A program made the position numbers and the translations under genes. Source: Stagnimonas aquatica (lineage in GTDB: Bacteria; Pseudomonadota; Gammaproteobacteria; Nevskiales; Nevskiaceae). From it: DNA of 64,000 nucleotides. The DNA lies in the NCBI RefSeq assembly GCF_003730135.1, contig NZ_RJVO01000003.1:124001-188000 (forward strand), given 5' to 3'. Of the stretch, positions 41,000 to 49,926 are shown piece after piece (the stretch's first letter is position 1; each line of letters begins with the position of its first letter). A model generated the notes under the pieces. It worked only from the letters and a program-made list of their open reading frames with translations, made no database searches and was not told where the DNA came from.

Positions 41000-42589
41000 A
41001 TGCGGCGTTGGAACGGCTGGGGTGATGAGGCGCAGGACTACCCGCTGAACGAGGTCGCGCGCGGCTTCCTGCGCGAGCGTGTCGGCCAAGGCAGCGCCAA
41101 TCGCGATGCCAGCCTGGAATCGGTACTGGCCGGCGTCGCGCCCTCGCGCCTGGCCAACGGCCCCTTTCTCACCGACGCCGCCAGCCGCGCCCAGCACGCA
41201 CGCGGCCAGAGCTATCCGGACTGGCTGGCCCTGCGCTACGGCAAGCTCGGGCCGGTCGCCGATGCCGTGGCGCTGCCCACCAGCAGCGAGGAAGCCGAGG
41301 CGGCGCTGGCGGCCGCGCTCAAGCTGGGTGCGGTGGTGATCCCCTATGGCGGCGGTACCAGCGTGGTCGGCCACCTGGATGTTCCGGTCAGCGACCGGCC
41401 AGTGGTCAACATCGCCCTGGGTCGCTACAACAAGCTGCGCGAGCTGGACGAGCGCCAGTGGATCGCCCGCTTCGACGCCGGCACGCCGGGTCCGCTGGTG
41501 GAAGCGCAACTGCGCGAGCGCGGCTTCCTGCTCGGTCATTTTCCGCAGTCCTACGAGTATTCGACGGTGGGCGGCTGGGTGGTGACCCGCTCCTCCGGCC
41601 AGCAGTCCTTGCGCTATGGCCGCATCGAGCAGCTGTTCCACGGTGGCCGGCTGGCGACGCCGCGCGGGGTGTTCAATATCGGCGGCCTGCCGGCCTCCAG
41701 CGCTGGCCCGGATCTGCGCGAGGCGCTGATGGGCTCGGAAGGGCGCCTGGGCCTGCTCACCGAGGTCTCGGTGCGGCTGCGGCGGCTGCCCACGCACGAG
41801 GATTTCCACGCGGTGTTCTTCCCGACCTGGGACTTGGGGTGCGAAGCAGTGCGCCATCTGGCGCAGGCCGACCTCGGTCTGTCGCTGCTGCGTCTCTCCA
41901 ATGAAGTCGAGACCGAAACCCAACTGGCGCTGGCCGGTCACGAAAAGCTCATCGCCTGGCTGCGCCGCTATCTCAAGGTACGCAAGGTCGGCGAACAGCC
42001 GGTGATGCTGCTGGTCGGCACCACCGGCAACCACCGCGAGGTGCTGCGTCTGAAGCGCGAGGCGCTGGCGATCTGCAAGCAGTTCCGGGGCGTCAACACT
42101 GGCAGGGCAATCGGCAAGGGTTGGGCGAAGAACCGCTTCCGTGGCCCCTACCTGCGCAACTCCCTGTGGGAGCTGGGCTACGGTGCCGACACGGTGGAGA
42201 CCTGCGTGGGCTGGAACAACGCCACCGCCACCATGCGCGCCATCGAAGAGGCGGCGCGTAGCCTGTTCGCCGCCGAGAACGAGAAGGTGCACTGCTTCAC
42301 CCATCTCTCCCATGTCTACCGCCAGGGTTGCAGCGTCTATTCCACCTTCGTGTTCCGCGCCGGCGGCGACTACGAGCGCGACCTGGAGCGCTGGACCCGC
42401 CTCAAGCGCCGCCTGAGCGAGACCATCGTCGCCCACGGCGGCACCATCAGCCACCAGCACGGCGTTGGCCGCGACCACGCGCCCTACCTGGCGCAGGAGA
42501 AGGGCGAACTGGGCATGGACCTGATCCGCGCCATGGCCCGCGAGTTCGACCCGCAGGGGCAGATGAATCCCGGCAAGCTGTTCGCCTGA
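41000..42589 (+). CDS. FAD-linked oxidase, alkyl-DHAP synthase (AGPS)-like
   Basis: Flavoprotein of 529 aa, PF01565/PF02913 type. The FAD-binding part has LPTSSEEAEAALAAAL, IPYGGGTSVVGHLDVP and PQSYEYSTVGGWVVTRSSGQ; the C-terminal cap ends with GTISHQHGVGRDHAPYL and FDPQGQMNPGKLF. AGPS, the peroxisomal/bacterial enzyme that exchanges an acyl for an alkyl chain in ether-lipid synthesis, has a similar His-rich motif (SHHHGVGK); here the middle His is Gln. D-lactate/glycolate dehydrogenases are the alternative. AGGAG precedes the ATG. Heads a tight operon with GlpD-like and FGGY genes, which supports a glycerol-phosphate-related role. Confidence 0.75.
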   Translation: MRRWNGWGDEAQDYPLNEVARGFLRERVGQGSANRDASLESVLAGVAPSRLANGPFLTDAASRAQHARGQSYPDWLALRYGKLGPVADAVALPTSSEEAEAALAAALKLGAVVIPYGGGTSVVGHLDVPVSDRPVVNIALGRYNKLRELDERQWIARFDAGTPGPLVEAQLRERGFLLGHFPQSYEYSTVGGWVVTRSSGQQSLRYGRIEQLFHGGRLATPRGVFNIGGLPASSAGPDLREALMGSEGRLGLLTEVSVRLRRLPTHEDFHAVFFPTWDLGCEAVRHLAQADLGLSLLRLSNEVETETQLALAGHEKLIAWLRRYLKVRKVGEQPVMLLVGTTGNHREVLRLKREALAICKQFRGVNTGRAIGKGWAKNRFRGPYLRNSLWELGYGADTVETCVGWNNATATMRAIEEAARSLFAAENEKVHCFTHLSHVYRQGCSVYSTFVFRAGGDYERDLERWTRLKRRLSETIVAHGGTISHQHGVGRDHAPYLAQEKGELGMDLIRAMAREFDPQGQMNPGKLFA

Positions 42590-42951
42590 TGGCCAGCGCC
42601 AGCGTGCATCCGCCGGCCTCGCTGAGCGACGCTGCCGCGCCGCAGTTCGCGGTGCTCTATCAGTGGTCGGTGAAGCCGGGTGAGGTGCGCAACTTCGTCG
42701 CCGCCTGGACCGAGCTGACCGAGCGCATCCGTGTCCGCTTCGGCAGCGGTGGCTCGCGTCTGCACCGCTCCATGCAGGGCACCTGGATCGCCTACGCGCA
42801 GTGGCCCAGCCAGGCCGCCTCCGAGGCGATGAGCGAACTGCTCAGCCAGGAAGGGCCGCTGGACCCGGCGCTGCGCGACCGCTTTCTGGCCACCATCGAC
42901 GACACCTGGGCGCCCGTGCTGCTCAGCGTCCACAAGGATCTGCTGTCGTGA
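42589..42951 (+). CDS. Small ABM-fold-like protein of unknown function
   Basis: Protein of 120 aa. The middle, FAVLYQWSVKPGEVRNFVAAWTELTERIRVRFGSGGSRLHRS followed by WIAYAQWPSQAASEAM, resembles the ferredoxin-like antibiotic biosynthesis monooxygenase fold, which often acts as a small dimer in heme or quinone chemistry. No cofactor-binding residue can be assigned. Its ATG shares one base with the stop of the flavoprotein gene, and its stop overlaps the GlpD-like start by four bases (GTGA), so the three are translationally coupled. A partner or scaffold role is a guess. Confidence 0.55.
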   Translation: MASASVHPPASLSDAAAPQFAVLYQWSVKPGEVRNFVAAWTELTERIRVRFGSGGSRLHRSMQGTWIAYAQWPSQAASEAMSELLSQEGPLDPALRDRFLATIDDTWAPVLLSVHKDLLS

Positions 42952-44393
42952 GCCGCCTGGGCGCGTTGCCGGCGAAGGTGGATCTGCTGGTAGTCGGCGG
43001 CGGCATCACCGGTGCCGGCATTTTTCGCGAGGCGGCGCGGGCCGGGGTGTCGGTGCTGCTGGTGGAAGCGCGTGATTACGCCTCCGGCACCTCGTCCTGG
43101 TCGTCGAAACTGGTGCACGGCGGCCTGCGTTACCTGAAGACCGGCGAATGGCGGCTCACCGCCGAGTCGGTGCATGAGCGCGAACGTCTGCTGCGCGAGG
43201 CGCCCGATCTGGTGCGCCCGCTGGACTTCGTGATGCCGCTCTACAGGGGTATCAAGCCCGGCAAGACCACCATGCGTCTGGGGCTCTGGCTCTACGACCG
43301 CTTTTCCCGGGGCGGCGCGCGTTCGCGTTTTCTGCCGGCGACGGATGCCAGTGCGGTCCAGCCCGGTCTGCGTGCGGAGCGCTTGCTGGGTGCCGTGCGC
43401 TACCAGGATGCCTACACCGACGACTGCCGGCTGGTCTGGCGGCTGATCGACCAGGGCCAGCGCGACGGCGGCCGGGCGCTCAACTACGTGGCCGCCGAAC
43501 AGTTGTTGCAGGCGCGGGACCGGGTCTGCGGTGCCGCGCTGCGCGACGCCGAAACCGGCGAGAGCCGCGAGATCGAAGCCGGGCTGGTCATCAACGCCGC
43601 CGGGGTCTGGGCCGACACGCTGCCCGGCCAGCCGGCCGGCGCGCCGCGCCTGCGGCCGCTGCGCGGTTCGCATCTGCTGTTCCCGCAGGCGCGCTTGCCG
43701 CTGCCGCAAGCGGTGGGCTGGCTGCACCCGCGCGACCGGCGGCCGGTGTTCGCCTATCCCTGGCAGGGCGCGACCCTGCTCGGCACCACCGATCTCGATC
43801 ACCGCGAGGATCTCTGGAGCCCGCGCATGCAGCGCGCCGAGGCCGACTACCTGCTGGAAGCCCTGGACTGGCTGCTTCCCAGCGCCGGTCTGGTCTTGAC
43901 CGATGCGCTGTCCAGCTACGCCGGCGTGCGGCCGGTGGTGGACGACGGTGCCGACAAACCTTCGGCGGCGTCCAGGGAGTCGGCGCAATGGGCTTCGCCG
44001 GGCTTTATCGGCGTCACCGGCGGCAAGCTCACCACCTTCCGGGTCACCGCCCGCCAGGCCCTGCGAGCCGCCGCGCAGCAGCTGCCGGCGCTGCGCTTGG
44101 CCGCAGATTCAGCGCCGCTGTTCGACCGGCCAGCGCAGGAATCTCCAGGCGAAACCCCTGACCTGGCGCAGATTCGCGCACGCGTCGGCGAGCAGGTGTT
44201 CCACCTCGATGATCTGCTGTTGCGCCGCAGCCGCGCCGGACTGGTGCTGCCGGAGGCCGCCGAAGCCCTGATCGAGCCGACGCTGGCCGCCTGCCAGACG
44301 CAACTGGGCTGGGATGCCGAGCGCTGCGCCGCCGAGGCCGGCCGTTACCGCGACTACTGGCGCCGTCAGCACGATCCGCGCGGCCTGGCCTAG
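42948..44393 (+). CDS. GlpD-like FAD-dependent glycerol-3-phosphate dehydrogenase
   Basis: FAD enzyme of 481 aa from GTG. The dinucleotide-binding VVGGGITGAGIFREAARAG is at residues 15-33, ARDYASGTSSWSSKLVHGGLRYL follows (GlpD signature), then VINAAGVWAD and GVTGGKLTTFRVTA; a short C-terminal domain closes it. The substrate is glycerol 3-phosphate or a related polyol phosphate, oxidised to DHAP with electrons passed to quinone. Shorter C-terminus than E. coli GlpD (501 aa). Fused by overlap to the ABM-like gene and 20 bases from the FGGY kinase. Confidence 0.83.
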   Translation: MSRLGALPAKVDLLVVGGGITGAGIFREAARAGVSVLLVEARDYASGTSSWSSKLVHGGLRYLKTGEWRLTAESVHERERLLREAPDLVRPLDFVMPLYRGIKPGKTTMRLGLWLYDRFSRGGARSRFLPATDASAVQPGLRAERLLGAVRYQDAYTDDCRLVWRLIDQGQRDGGRALNYVAAEQLLQARDRVCGAALRDAETGESREIEAGLVINAAGVWADTLPGQPAGAPRLRPLRGSHLLFPQARLPLPQAVGWLHPRDRRPVFAYPWQGATLLGTTDLDHREDLWSPRMQRAEADYLLEALDWLLPSAGLVLTDALSSYAGVRPVVDDGADKPSAASRESAQWASPGFIGVTGGKLTTFRVTARQALRAAAQQLPALRLAADSAPLFDRPAQESPGETPDLAQIRARVGEQVFHLDDLLLRRSRAGLVLPEAAEALIEPTLAACQTQLGWDAERCAAEAGRYRDYWRRQHDPRGLA

Positions 44394-44412
44394 CGCGGCG
44401 ACCGGGGAGAGC

Positions 44413-45975
44413 ATGAGCACCAAGAACAAGATCCTCGCCATCGACGTCGGCACCCAGTCCAGCCGCGCCCTGGTCTTCGATGCCCAGGGGCAGGTGCACG
44501 CCAAGGCGCAGTCGCTGCACGAGCCGGCCTATGTCTCGCCGCAGCCGGGCTGGGCCGAGCAGGACCCGGAACAGTACTGGACCGCCATCCGCACCGTCTG
44601 CGAGCAGCTCTGGCAGGGCGGGGCGGTAAGGCCCGAAGAGATCGCGGCGGTAACGCTGACCACCCTGCGGGCCAGCGTGGTCTGCGTCGACGCCCAGGGC
44701 CAGGCGCTGCGGCCGACGATGGTCTGGCTGGACCAGCGCGAGTGCAGTCAGCCGCCCAGGCTGTCCTGGTACTGGCGCGCCGCCTTCGCGCTGGCCGGTG
44801 CCAGCGGCCTGATCGCCCATCTGCAGCGCCAGGCCGAGTGCAACTGGCTGGCCCAGCACGAACCCGAGCTGTGGGCGCGCACCGACAAATTCCTGCTGCT
44901 GTCCGGCTGGCTCAGCCAGCGCCTCACCGGCGACTACGTGGACTCCACCGGCTGTACGGTCGGCTACCTGCCGTTCGACTACCGGCGCCTGGACTGGGCG
45001 GCGCCACGCGACTTCAAGTGGCAGGCGCTGGCGGTGCGGCGCGAACAGCTGCCGCGCCTGGTGCGTCCCAGCGAGCGGCTCGGCGCGCTCACCGCCGAAG
45101 CTGGCGAGGCCCTGGGCCTGCCCGCCGGCCTGCCGGTGATCGCCGCCGCCGCCGACAAGGCCTGCGAGGTGCTGGGCTGCGGCGCGCTGGAGCCGGAAGT
45201 GGCACAGCTGTCGTTTGGCACCACCGCCACCATCAACACCACCCAGCGCCGTTACCTGGAAGTGCAGCGCCTGCTGCCGGCCTATCCCGGCGCGCTGCCG
45301 GGCGCCTGGAACACCGAGATCCAGATCTACCGGGGTTTCTGGATGGTGAGCTGGTTCAAGCGCGAGTTCGCGCACCGCGAACAGAGCCTGGCCCGCGAGC
45401 GCGGGGTGTCGGTGGAGTCGCTGTTCGACGAGCTGGTGCGTGACATCCCACCCGGCAGTCTCGGCCTCACCCTGCAACCCTACTGGAGCCCCGGCGTGCG
45501 CGATCCGGGCCCGGAGGCCAAGGGCGCGATCATCGGCTTCGGCGACGTGCATACCCGCGCGCATTTCTACCGCGCGATTCTCGAAGGCCTGGTCTACGGC
45601 CTGCGTGCCGGCCGCGAGCAGATCGAGCGCAAGCTGCGCCGGCCGGTGCGGCGGCTGGTGGTTGCCGGTGGCGGCAGCCAGAGCGATGCCGCCATGCAGA
45701 TCACCGCCGATGTCTTCAACCTGCCGGCCGAGCGGCCGGCGCTGTACGAAACCTCGGCGCTGGGCGCGGCGATCAATGCCGCCGTTGGCCTGGGCTGGCA
45801 TGCCGATCACGCCAGCGCGGTGTCGGCGATGTGCCGGCCCGGCGCGTTGTTTCGTCCGAATCCCGAGGCGGTGCGTACTTACGAAGCGCTTTATCGCGGG
45901 GTCTACCAGGAGCTGTACCCGCGCCTGAAGCCGCTCTACCACCGTATCCGCCGCATCACCGGCTATCCCGCCTAG
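44413..45975 (+). CDS. FGGY-family carbohydrate kinase
   Basis: Kinase of 520 aa. The N-terminal fold has ILAIDVGTQSSRALVFDAQGQ, the middle WLDQRE and LLLSGWLSQRLTGDYVDSTG, then FGTTATINTTQRRYLE and the C-terminal GLRAGREQIERKL...VVAGGGSQSDAAMQITADVFN. Length is that of glycerol/xylulose kinases, but the start is DVGT rather than the DQGT of typical glycerol kinases, so the polyol is uncertain. With the GlpD-like neighbour it plausibly phosphorylates glycerol or an alkylglycerol. GGGGAGA precedes the ATG. Confidence 0.82.
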   Translation: MSTKNKILAIDVGTQSSRALVFDAQGQVHAKAQSLHEPAYVSPQPGWAEQDPEQYWTAIRTVCEQLWQGGAVRPEEIAAVTLTTLRASVVCVDAQGQALRPTMVWLDQRECSQPPRLSWYWRAAFALAGASGLIAHLQRQAECNWLAQHEPELWARTDKFLLLSGWLSQRLTGDYVDSTGCTVGYLPFDYRRLDWAAPRDFKWQALAVRREQLPRLVRPSERLGALTAEAGEALGLPAGLPVIAAAADKACEVLGCGALEPEVAQLSFGTTATINTTQRRYLEVQRLLPAYPGALPGAWNTEIQIYRGFWMVSWFKREFAHREQSLARERGVSVESLFDELVRDIPPGSLGLTLQPYWSPGVRDPGPEAKGAIIGFGDVHTRAHFYRAILEGLVYGLRAGREQIERKLRRPVRRLVVAGGGSQSDAAMQITADVFNLPAERPALYETSALGAAINAAVGLGWHADHASAVSAMCRPGALFRPNPEAVRTYEALYRGVYQELYPRLKPLYHRIRRITGYPA

Positions 45976-45997
45976 ACCCGAAGCCCAGGATCCCCTC

Positions 45998-46393
45998 ATG
46001 AATCCGCAAACCTCTCTGCAATTCGCCGCCGTCTACGCCGAGGCGGCCATCGCCTGGATCGAAACCGGCGTGCCCCAGGCCGTGCTCTGGTACGACGATG
46101 AAGAGCGCTGGGACTTCACCCCCGCCGACGAGGAACTGCCGCCCAGCCTGGTCGCCTTCGTGCTGCAACAGGGCTGGGACGGCCAGTTGAGCCTGGAAGG
46201 CAGTACCGACGCGCTCGATGAAAACTACGACTCGCTGGCGCTGCGCGAGGAGATCGAGGAGCAGATGGATCAGGAAGGCGTGGCCCGCGCGCTGATCGAG
46301 GCATTGATCGAACACCGCGAGCGGCTGGGCGACGATGCCGAGGACGGCCTGGGTCTCGACCCTGGCCTGCTGCAGGACGAAGACGAGCGCTGA
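45998..46393 (+). CDS. Acidic hypothetical protein
   Basis: Protein of 131 aa not recognised. No signal peptide, mostly helical, strongly acidic (many Asp/Glu, including LLQDEDER at the end and DDEERWDF near residue 38). Twenty-two bases after the FGGY kinase, so probably in its transcript. Possibly a regulator or chaperone of the operon; this is not supported by a motif. Confidence 0.5.
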   Translation: MNPQTSLQFAAVYAEAAIAWIETGVPQAVLWYDDEERWDFTPADEELPPSLVAFVLQQGWDGQLSLEGSTDALDENYDSLALREEIEEQMDQEGVARALIEALIEHRERLGDDAEDGLGLDPGLLQDEDER

Positions 46394-46441
46394 GCGCTGG
46401 GCTGGCGCCACGACCACAACAAGAAATCAGAGGAGAGCGGT

Positions 46442-47704
46442 ATGCCACTTCCCAGTCCGCGCGGGCTGCTGCCTGCGCAGGTCGCGGTGCCGCGCGCGCT
46501 GTCCGGCGTGCAGACCTTCGGTGCCGAGGTCGCGCCGGAAAGCGTCGGCCTCAGCCGCTCGGCGATCCAGACGGTGGACCGCGCGCTGGCGGCGGTCTAT
46601 CGCAGTGGCGCCTATCCGGCGGCATCGCTGTGCCTGCGCAAGCACGGGCAGGTGGTGTTTCACCGCGCCTACGGCCACGCGCGCGGCAACGGCCCGCGCG
46701 AGCCGGCCGGCAGCGAGCGGCAGTTGCTCGATCTCGATACGCCGGTCTGCCTGTTCTCCGCCTCCAAGGCGGTGACCGCCATCCTGGTTCATCAGCTGGC
46801 GGAGGAGGGCGGTGTCGACCTCGATGCGCCGGTCGCCCACTACCTGCCGGAATTCGGTCGCAACGGCAAGGCCGGCGTCACTCTCGGCGAGGTGCTCTCG
46901 CACCGCGCCGGCGTCCCGGGGCTGAAAATTCCCAAGGCCGAGCGCAGGGTGGAGATGCTCAACGACTGGGACGGCGTCATCGAGCGCATCTGCGCCGCTC
47001 CCGGTGGTCGTCTGCGGCCGGTGGCCTATCACGCCATCACCGGCGGATTCGTGCTCGGCGAGGTGATCCGCCGCGTCACCGGCCAGACCATCCAGCAGTA
47101 TCTCGACGCCAAGCTGCGCCGGCCCCTGGGCATGAAGTACTTCCAGTACGGCCTGGCGCCCGAGCATCGCGAGCGCGTGGCCTTGAACTATTCGGCCGGC
47201 ATGCCGGTGTTGTTTCCGGTGGCGCCGCTGATCGAGCGCGCGCTGATCGTGCCCTTCGACGAGGTGGTGTCGGCCTCCAACACCCCGGCGTTCATGGACG
47301 CGGTGATCCCGGCCGGCAACCTCTACGCCACCGCCGAGGAGCTGTCGCGCTTCTTCCAGATGCTGCTCGACGGCGGCGTCTGGCAGGGCCGGCGCATCCT
47401 CAAGGAAGAGACCATCGCCCGCGCGGTGCAGCCGCGTGGCCGTACCGTGCCGGACGCCATGCTGCTGCTGCCGATGCGCTACAGCGAGGGCATGATGCTG
47501 GGCGGGCCGATGAGCCTGTTCGGCCCGGCCACCGGCGGCGTCTACGGGCATCTGGGCTTCATGAACATCCTCGGTTGGGCCGACCCGGCGCGTGCGCTCT
47601 CCGGCGCCCTGCTGGTCACCGGCAAGGCGGTGCTCGGCCCGCATCTGCTGCCCTGGGCGGCGTTGATGGCGATCATCGGCCGGCAACTGCGCACGTCGAA
47701 CTGA
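46442..47704 (+). CDS. Serine hydrolase, class C beta-lactamase/esterase-like
   Basis: Beta-lactamase-family protein of 420 aa with no clear signal peptide. The active-site SxxK is SASK (Ser106 to Lys109) in FSASKAVTAILVHQLAEEG; the tyrosine block is RLRPVAYHAITGGFVLGE, and the C-terminal triad-like motif GVYGHLGFMNILGW holds HLG. This pattern is that of EstB-type esterases and lipid-ester hydrolases rather than true AmpC. The ATG follows GAGGAGAG. Ends a run of same-strand genes; the substrate may be an ester linked to the lipid-type operon upstream, which is speculation. Confidence 0.8.
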   Translation: MPLPSPRGLLPAQVAVPRALSGVQTFGAEVAPESVGLSRSAIQTVDRALAAVYRSGAYPAASLCLRKHGQVVFHRAYGHARGNGPREPAGSERQLLDLDTPVCLFSASKAVTAILVHQLAEEGGVDLDAPVAHYLPEFGRNGKAGVTLGEVLSHRAGVPGLKIPKAERRVEMLNDWDGVIERICAAPGGRLRPVAYHAITGGFVLGEVIRRVTGQTIQQYLDAKLRRPLGMKYFQYGLAPEHRERVALNYSAGMPVLFPVAPLIERALIVPFDEVVSASNTPAFMDAVIPAGNLYATAEELSRFFQMLLDGGVWQGRRILKEETIARAVQPRGRTVPDAMLLLPMRYSEGMMLGGPMSLFGPATGGVYGHLGFMNILGWADPARALSGALLVTGKAVLGPHLLPWAALMAIIGRQLRTSN

Positions 47705-47806
47705 GCCTCAGCCAAACCCGGTGTACGGCAGGCGGCATCCAAAGCCTGGCCATCTCCGCTAAGTTACGGCGGTGTTCAAGGAATGAGCCTGAAACGGAGA
47801 CCGTCC

Positions 47807-49879
47807 ATGCGCCTGCTGCGAATCTGTCTGCTGTCCTCCCTGGCCCTGCTGGCCGCCTGCGGCAAGAAGGAGGCACCACCCGCCGCCAGTGCTCCGGTCG
47901 TCGCGGCGGCGGTGGCGCCACCGGCCTTGATCCCGCGTGCCGAGCTGTTCGGCAATCCCGACAAGGCGCTGCCCAAGCTGTCGCCGGACGGCCAGCAACT
48001 GAGCTGGCTGGCGCCGGTGGATGGCGTGCTCAATATCTGGGTGGCGCCGGCCACCGACCCCAAGGCGGCCAAGCCGGTGACCCGGGACAGCGGTCGTGGC
48101 ATCCGTCAGTACTACTGGGCCTATGACAACCAGCGCCTGCTGTACCTTCAGGACAGCGGCGGTGACGAGAATTTCCACGTCTACGCGGTCGAGCTGGCGA
48201 GCCTCAAGACCACCGATCTGACGCCGTACAAAGGCAGTCGTGCCGAGATCAACGGTCTCAGCCACAAGTTGCCGGGCGAGATTCTGGTTGGACTCAATGA
48301 TCGCGGCGACCATTCGCTGCACGATCTGTATCGCATCGACATTGCCAGCGGCAAGCGCAAGCTGGTGGAGAAGAACCCCGGCTTTGCCGGCTATGTCAGC
48401 GACGACGATTACGCGGTGAAGCTGGCGATCCGCAGCGAGCCGGACGGCAGCACCACCTATCTGCAGCGCGACGCCAAGGGCCGGTGGCAGCCGCTGCTGA
48501 GCGTGGGCCTGGAAGACGCGCTCACCACCAATGTCCTGGGTCTCGACGCCAAGGGCGAGACGCTCTATCTGCTCGACTCGCGCGGCCGCGATACCGCCGC
48601 GCTGGCTACTCTGGGACTCAAGGACAGCGCGCCCAAGCTCGTGTTCGAGGATGCCCGTGCCGATGTCGACGAGGTGTTGATCAACCCGGTCAGCCATGGG
48701 CTGGAAGCAGTGGCCTCCAACTACGAGAAGCCGGTCTGGACGGTGCTCGACGAGGCGGTGAAGGCGGATTTCGCGGCGCTGGCCGCGCTGGCCGGCGACG
48801 GCTACTTCAAGGTGCTGGACCGCACCCTGGACGACCGCCGCTGGGTGGTGGGCGTCGATCGCTCCGACGCCTCCTACAAGACTTACGTCTACGACCGCGC
48901 CAGCCGCAAGGCGGAATTCCTGTTCGCCAACCGGCCCTGGTACGAGGGCAAGACCCTGGCGAAGATGCATCCCCGGGTGCTGAAGGCGCGGGACGGCCTG
49001 AAGCTGGTCAGCTATCTCTCGCTGCCGGTGGAATCCGATCCCGATGGCGACGGCCTGCCGAACCAGCCCTTGCCGCTGGTGCTCAACGTCCATGGCGGCC
49101 CCTGGGCGCGCGACGAGTGGGGCCTCGACAGCGAGCACCAGTGGCTCGCCAACCGTGGCTACGCGGTGCTGTCGGTGAACTACCGGGGCTCCACCGGCTT
49201 CGGCAAGAACTTCGTCAACGCCAGCAATCTCGAGTGGGCCGGCAAGATGCACGAAGACCTGCTCGACGCCGTGCAGTGGGCCATCGACAGCAAGATCACC
49301 AGCGCCGACAAGGTCGCCATCTACGGCGGCAGCTACGGCGGTTACGCCACCTTGGTGGGCCTCAGCTTCACCCCCGATACCTTCGCCTGCGGCGTCGACA
49401 TCGTTGGTCCTTCCAATCTCAACACCCTGCTGTCGACCATTCCGCCGTACTGGAAGACCTTCTTCGAACAGTTCGCCAAGCGGGTCGGCGATCCGCGCAC
49501 CGAGGAGGGCAAGAAGCTGCTCACCGAGCGCTCGCCGCTGAGCCGCGTGGAGCAGATCAAGAAACCGCTGCTGATCGCCCAGGGCGCCAACGACCCGCGC
49601 GTGAAGCAGGCCGAGGCCGAGCAGATCGTCGCCGCCATGCAGGCCAAGCAGATCCCGGTGACCTATGTGCTCTACCCCGACGAGGGCCACGGCTTCGCCC
49701 GTCCGCCCAACCGCCAGTCGTTCTACGCCATCTCCGAGGCCTTCCTGGAGAAATGCCTGGGCGGTCGCGCCGAAGCGGTGGGCAAGGACTTTGCGAACTC
49801 CAGCTTGCAGGTGAAGGTTGGCGCCGAGTTCGTCCCCGGCCTCAGCCAATCGCTGCAAGCCGCCGGCACCAGTCCCTAG
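47807..49879 (+). CDS. Prolyl oligopeptidase family (S9) lipoprotein
   Basis: Lipoprotein peptidase of 690 aa. The lipobox LAAC ends at Cys18, so it is likely anchored in the outer membrane. An N-terminal beta-propeller (about 40-400) has repeats such as GRGIRQYYWAYDNQRLLYLQD; the C-terminal alpha/beta hydrolase has nucleophile Ser in YGGSYGGYATLVG, Asp in NDPRVKQAEAEQI and His in DEGHGFARP. The family cleaves short proline-containing peptides and dipeptides. An in-frame ATG 24 bases upstream lacks spacing for its ribosome site; 47807 has GGAGA seven bases away. A UUCG terminator follows. Confidence 0.9.
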   Translation: MRLLRICLLSSLALLAACGKKEAPPAASAPVVAAAVAPPALIPRAELFGNPDKALPKLSPDGQQLSWLAPVDGVLNIWVAPATDPKAAKPVTRDSGRGIRQYYWAYDNQRLLYLQDSGGDENFHVYAVELASLKTTDLTPYKGSRAEINGLSHKLPGEILVGLNDRGDHSLHDLYRIDIASGKRKLVEKNPGFAGYVSDDDYAVKLAIRSEPDGSTTYLQRDAKGRWQPLLSVGLEDALTTNVLGLDAKGETLYLLDSRGRDTAALATLGLKDSAPKLVFEDARADVDEVLINPVSHGLEAVASNYEKPVWTVLDEAVKADFAALAALAGDGYFKVLDRTLDDRRWVVGVDRSDASYKTYVYDRASRKAEFLFANRPWYEGKTLAKMHPRVLKARDGLKLVSYLSLPVESDPDGDGLPNQPLPLVLNVHGGPWARDEWGLDSEHQWLANRGYAVLSVNYRGSTGFGKNFVNASNLEWAGKMHEDLLDAVQWAIDSKITSADKVAIYGGSYGGYATLVGLSFTPDTFACGVDIVGPSNLNTLLSTIPPYWKTFFEQFAKRVGDPRTEEGKKLLTERSPLSRVEQIKKPLLIAQGANDPRVKQAEAEQIVAAMQAKQIPVTYVLYPDEGHGFARPPNRQSFYAISEAFLEKCLGGRAEAVGKDFANSSLQVKVGAEFVPGLSQSLQAAGTSP

Positions 49880-49896
49880 TCGTCCACAACGCGATC

Positions 49897-49926
49897 AAGG
49901 GCCGCCTTCGGGCGGCCCTTTGTTTT
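49897..49926 (+). terminator. Terminator after the S9 peptidase gene
   Basis: AAGGGCCGCC (49897-49906) and GGCGGCCCTT (49911-49920) with a TTCG tetraloop, followed by TTGTTTT. Serves the S9 gene on the plus strand; it runs into the 3' end of the convergent GGDEF gene. Confidence 0.88.
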
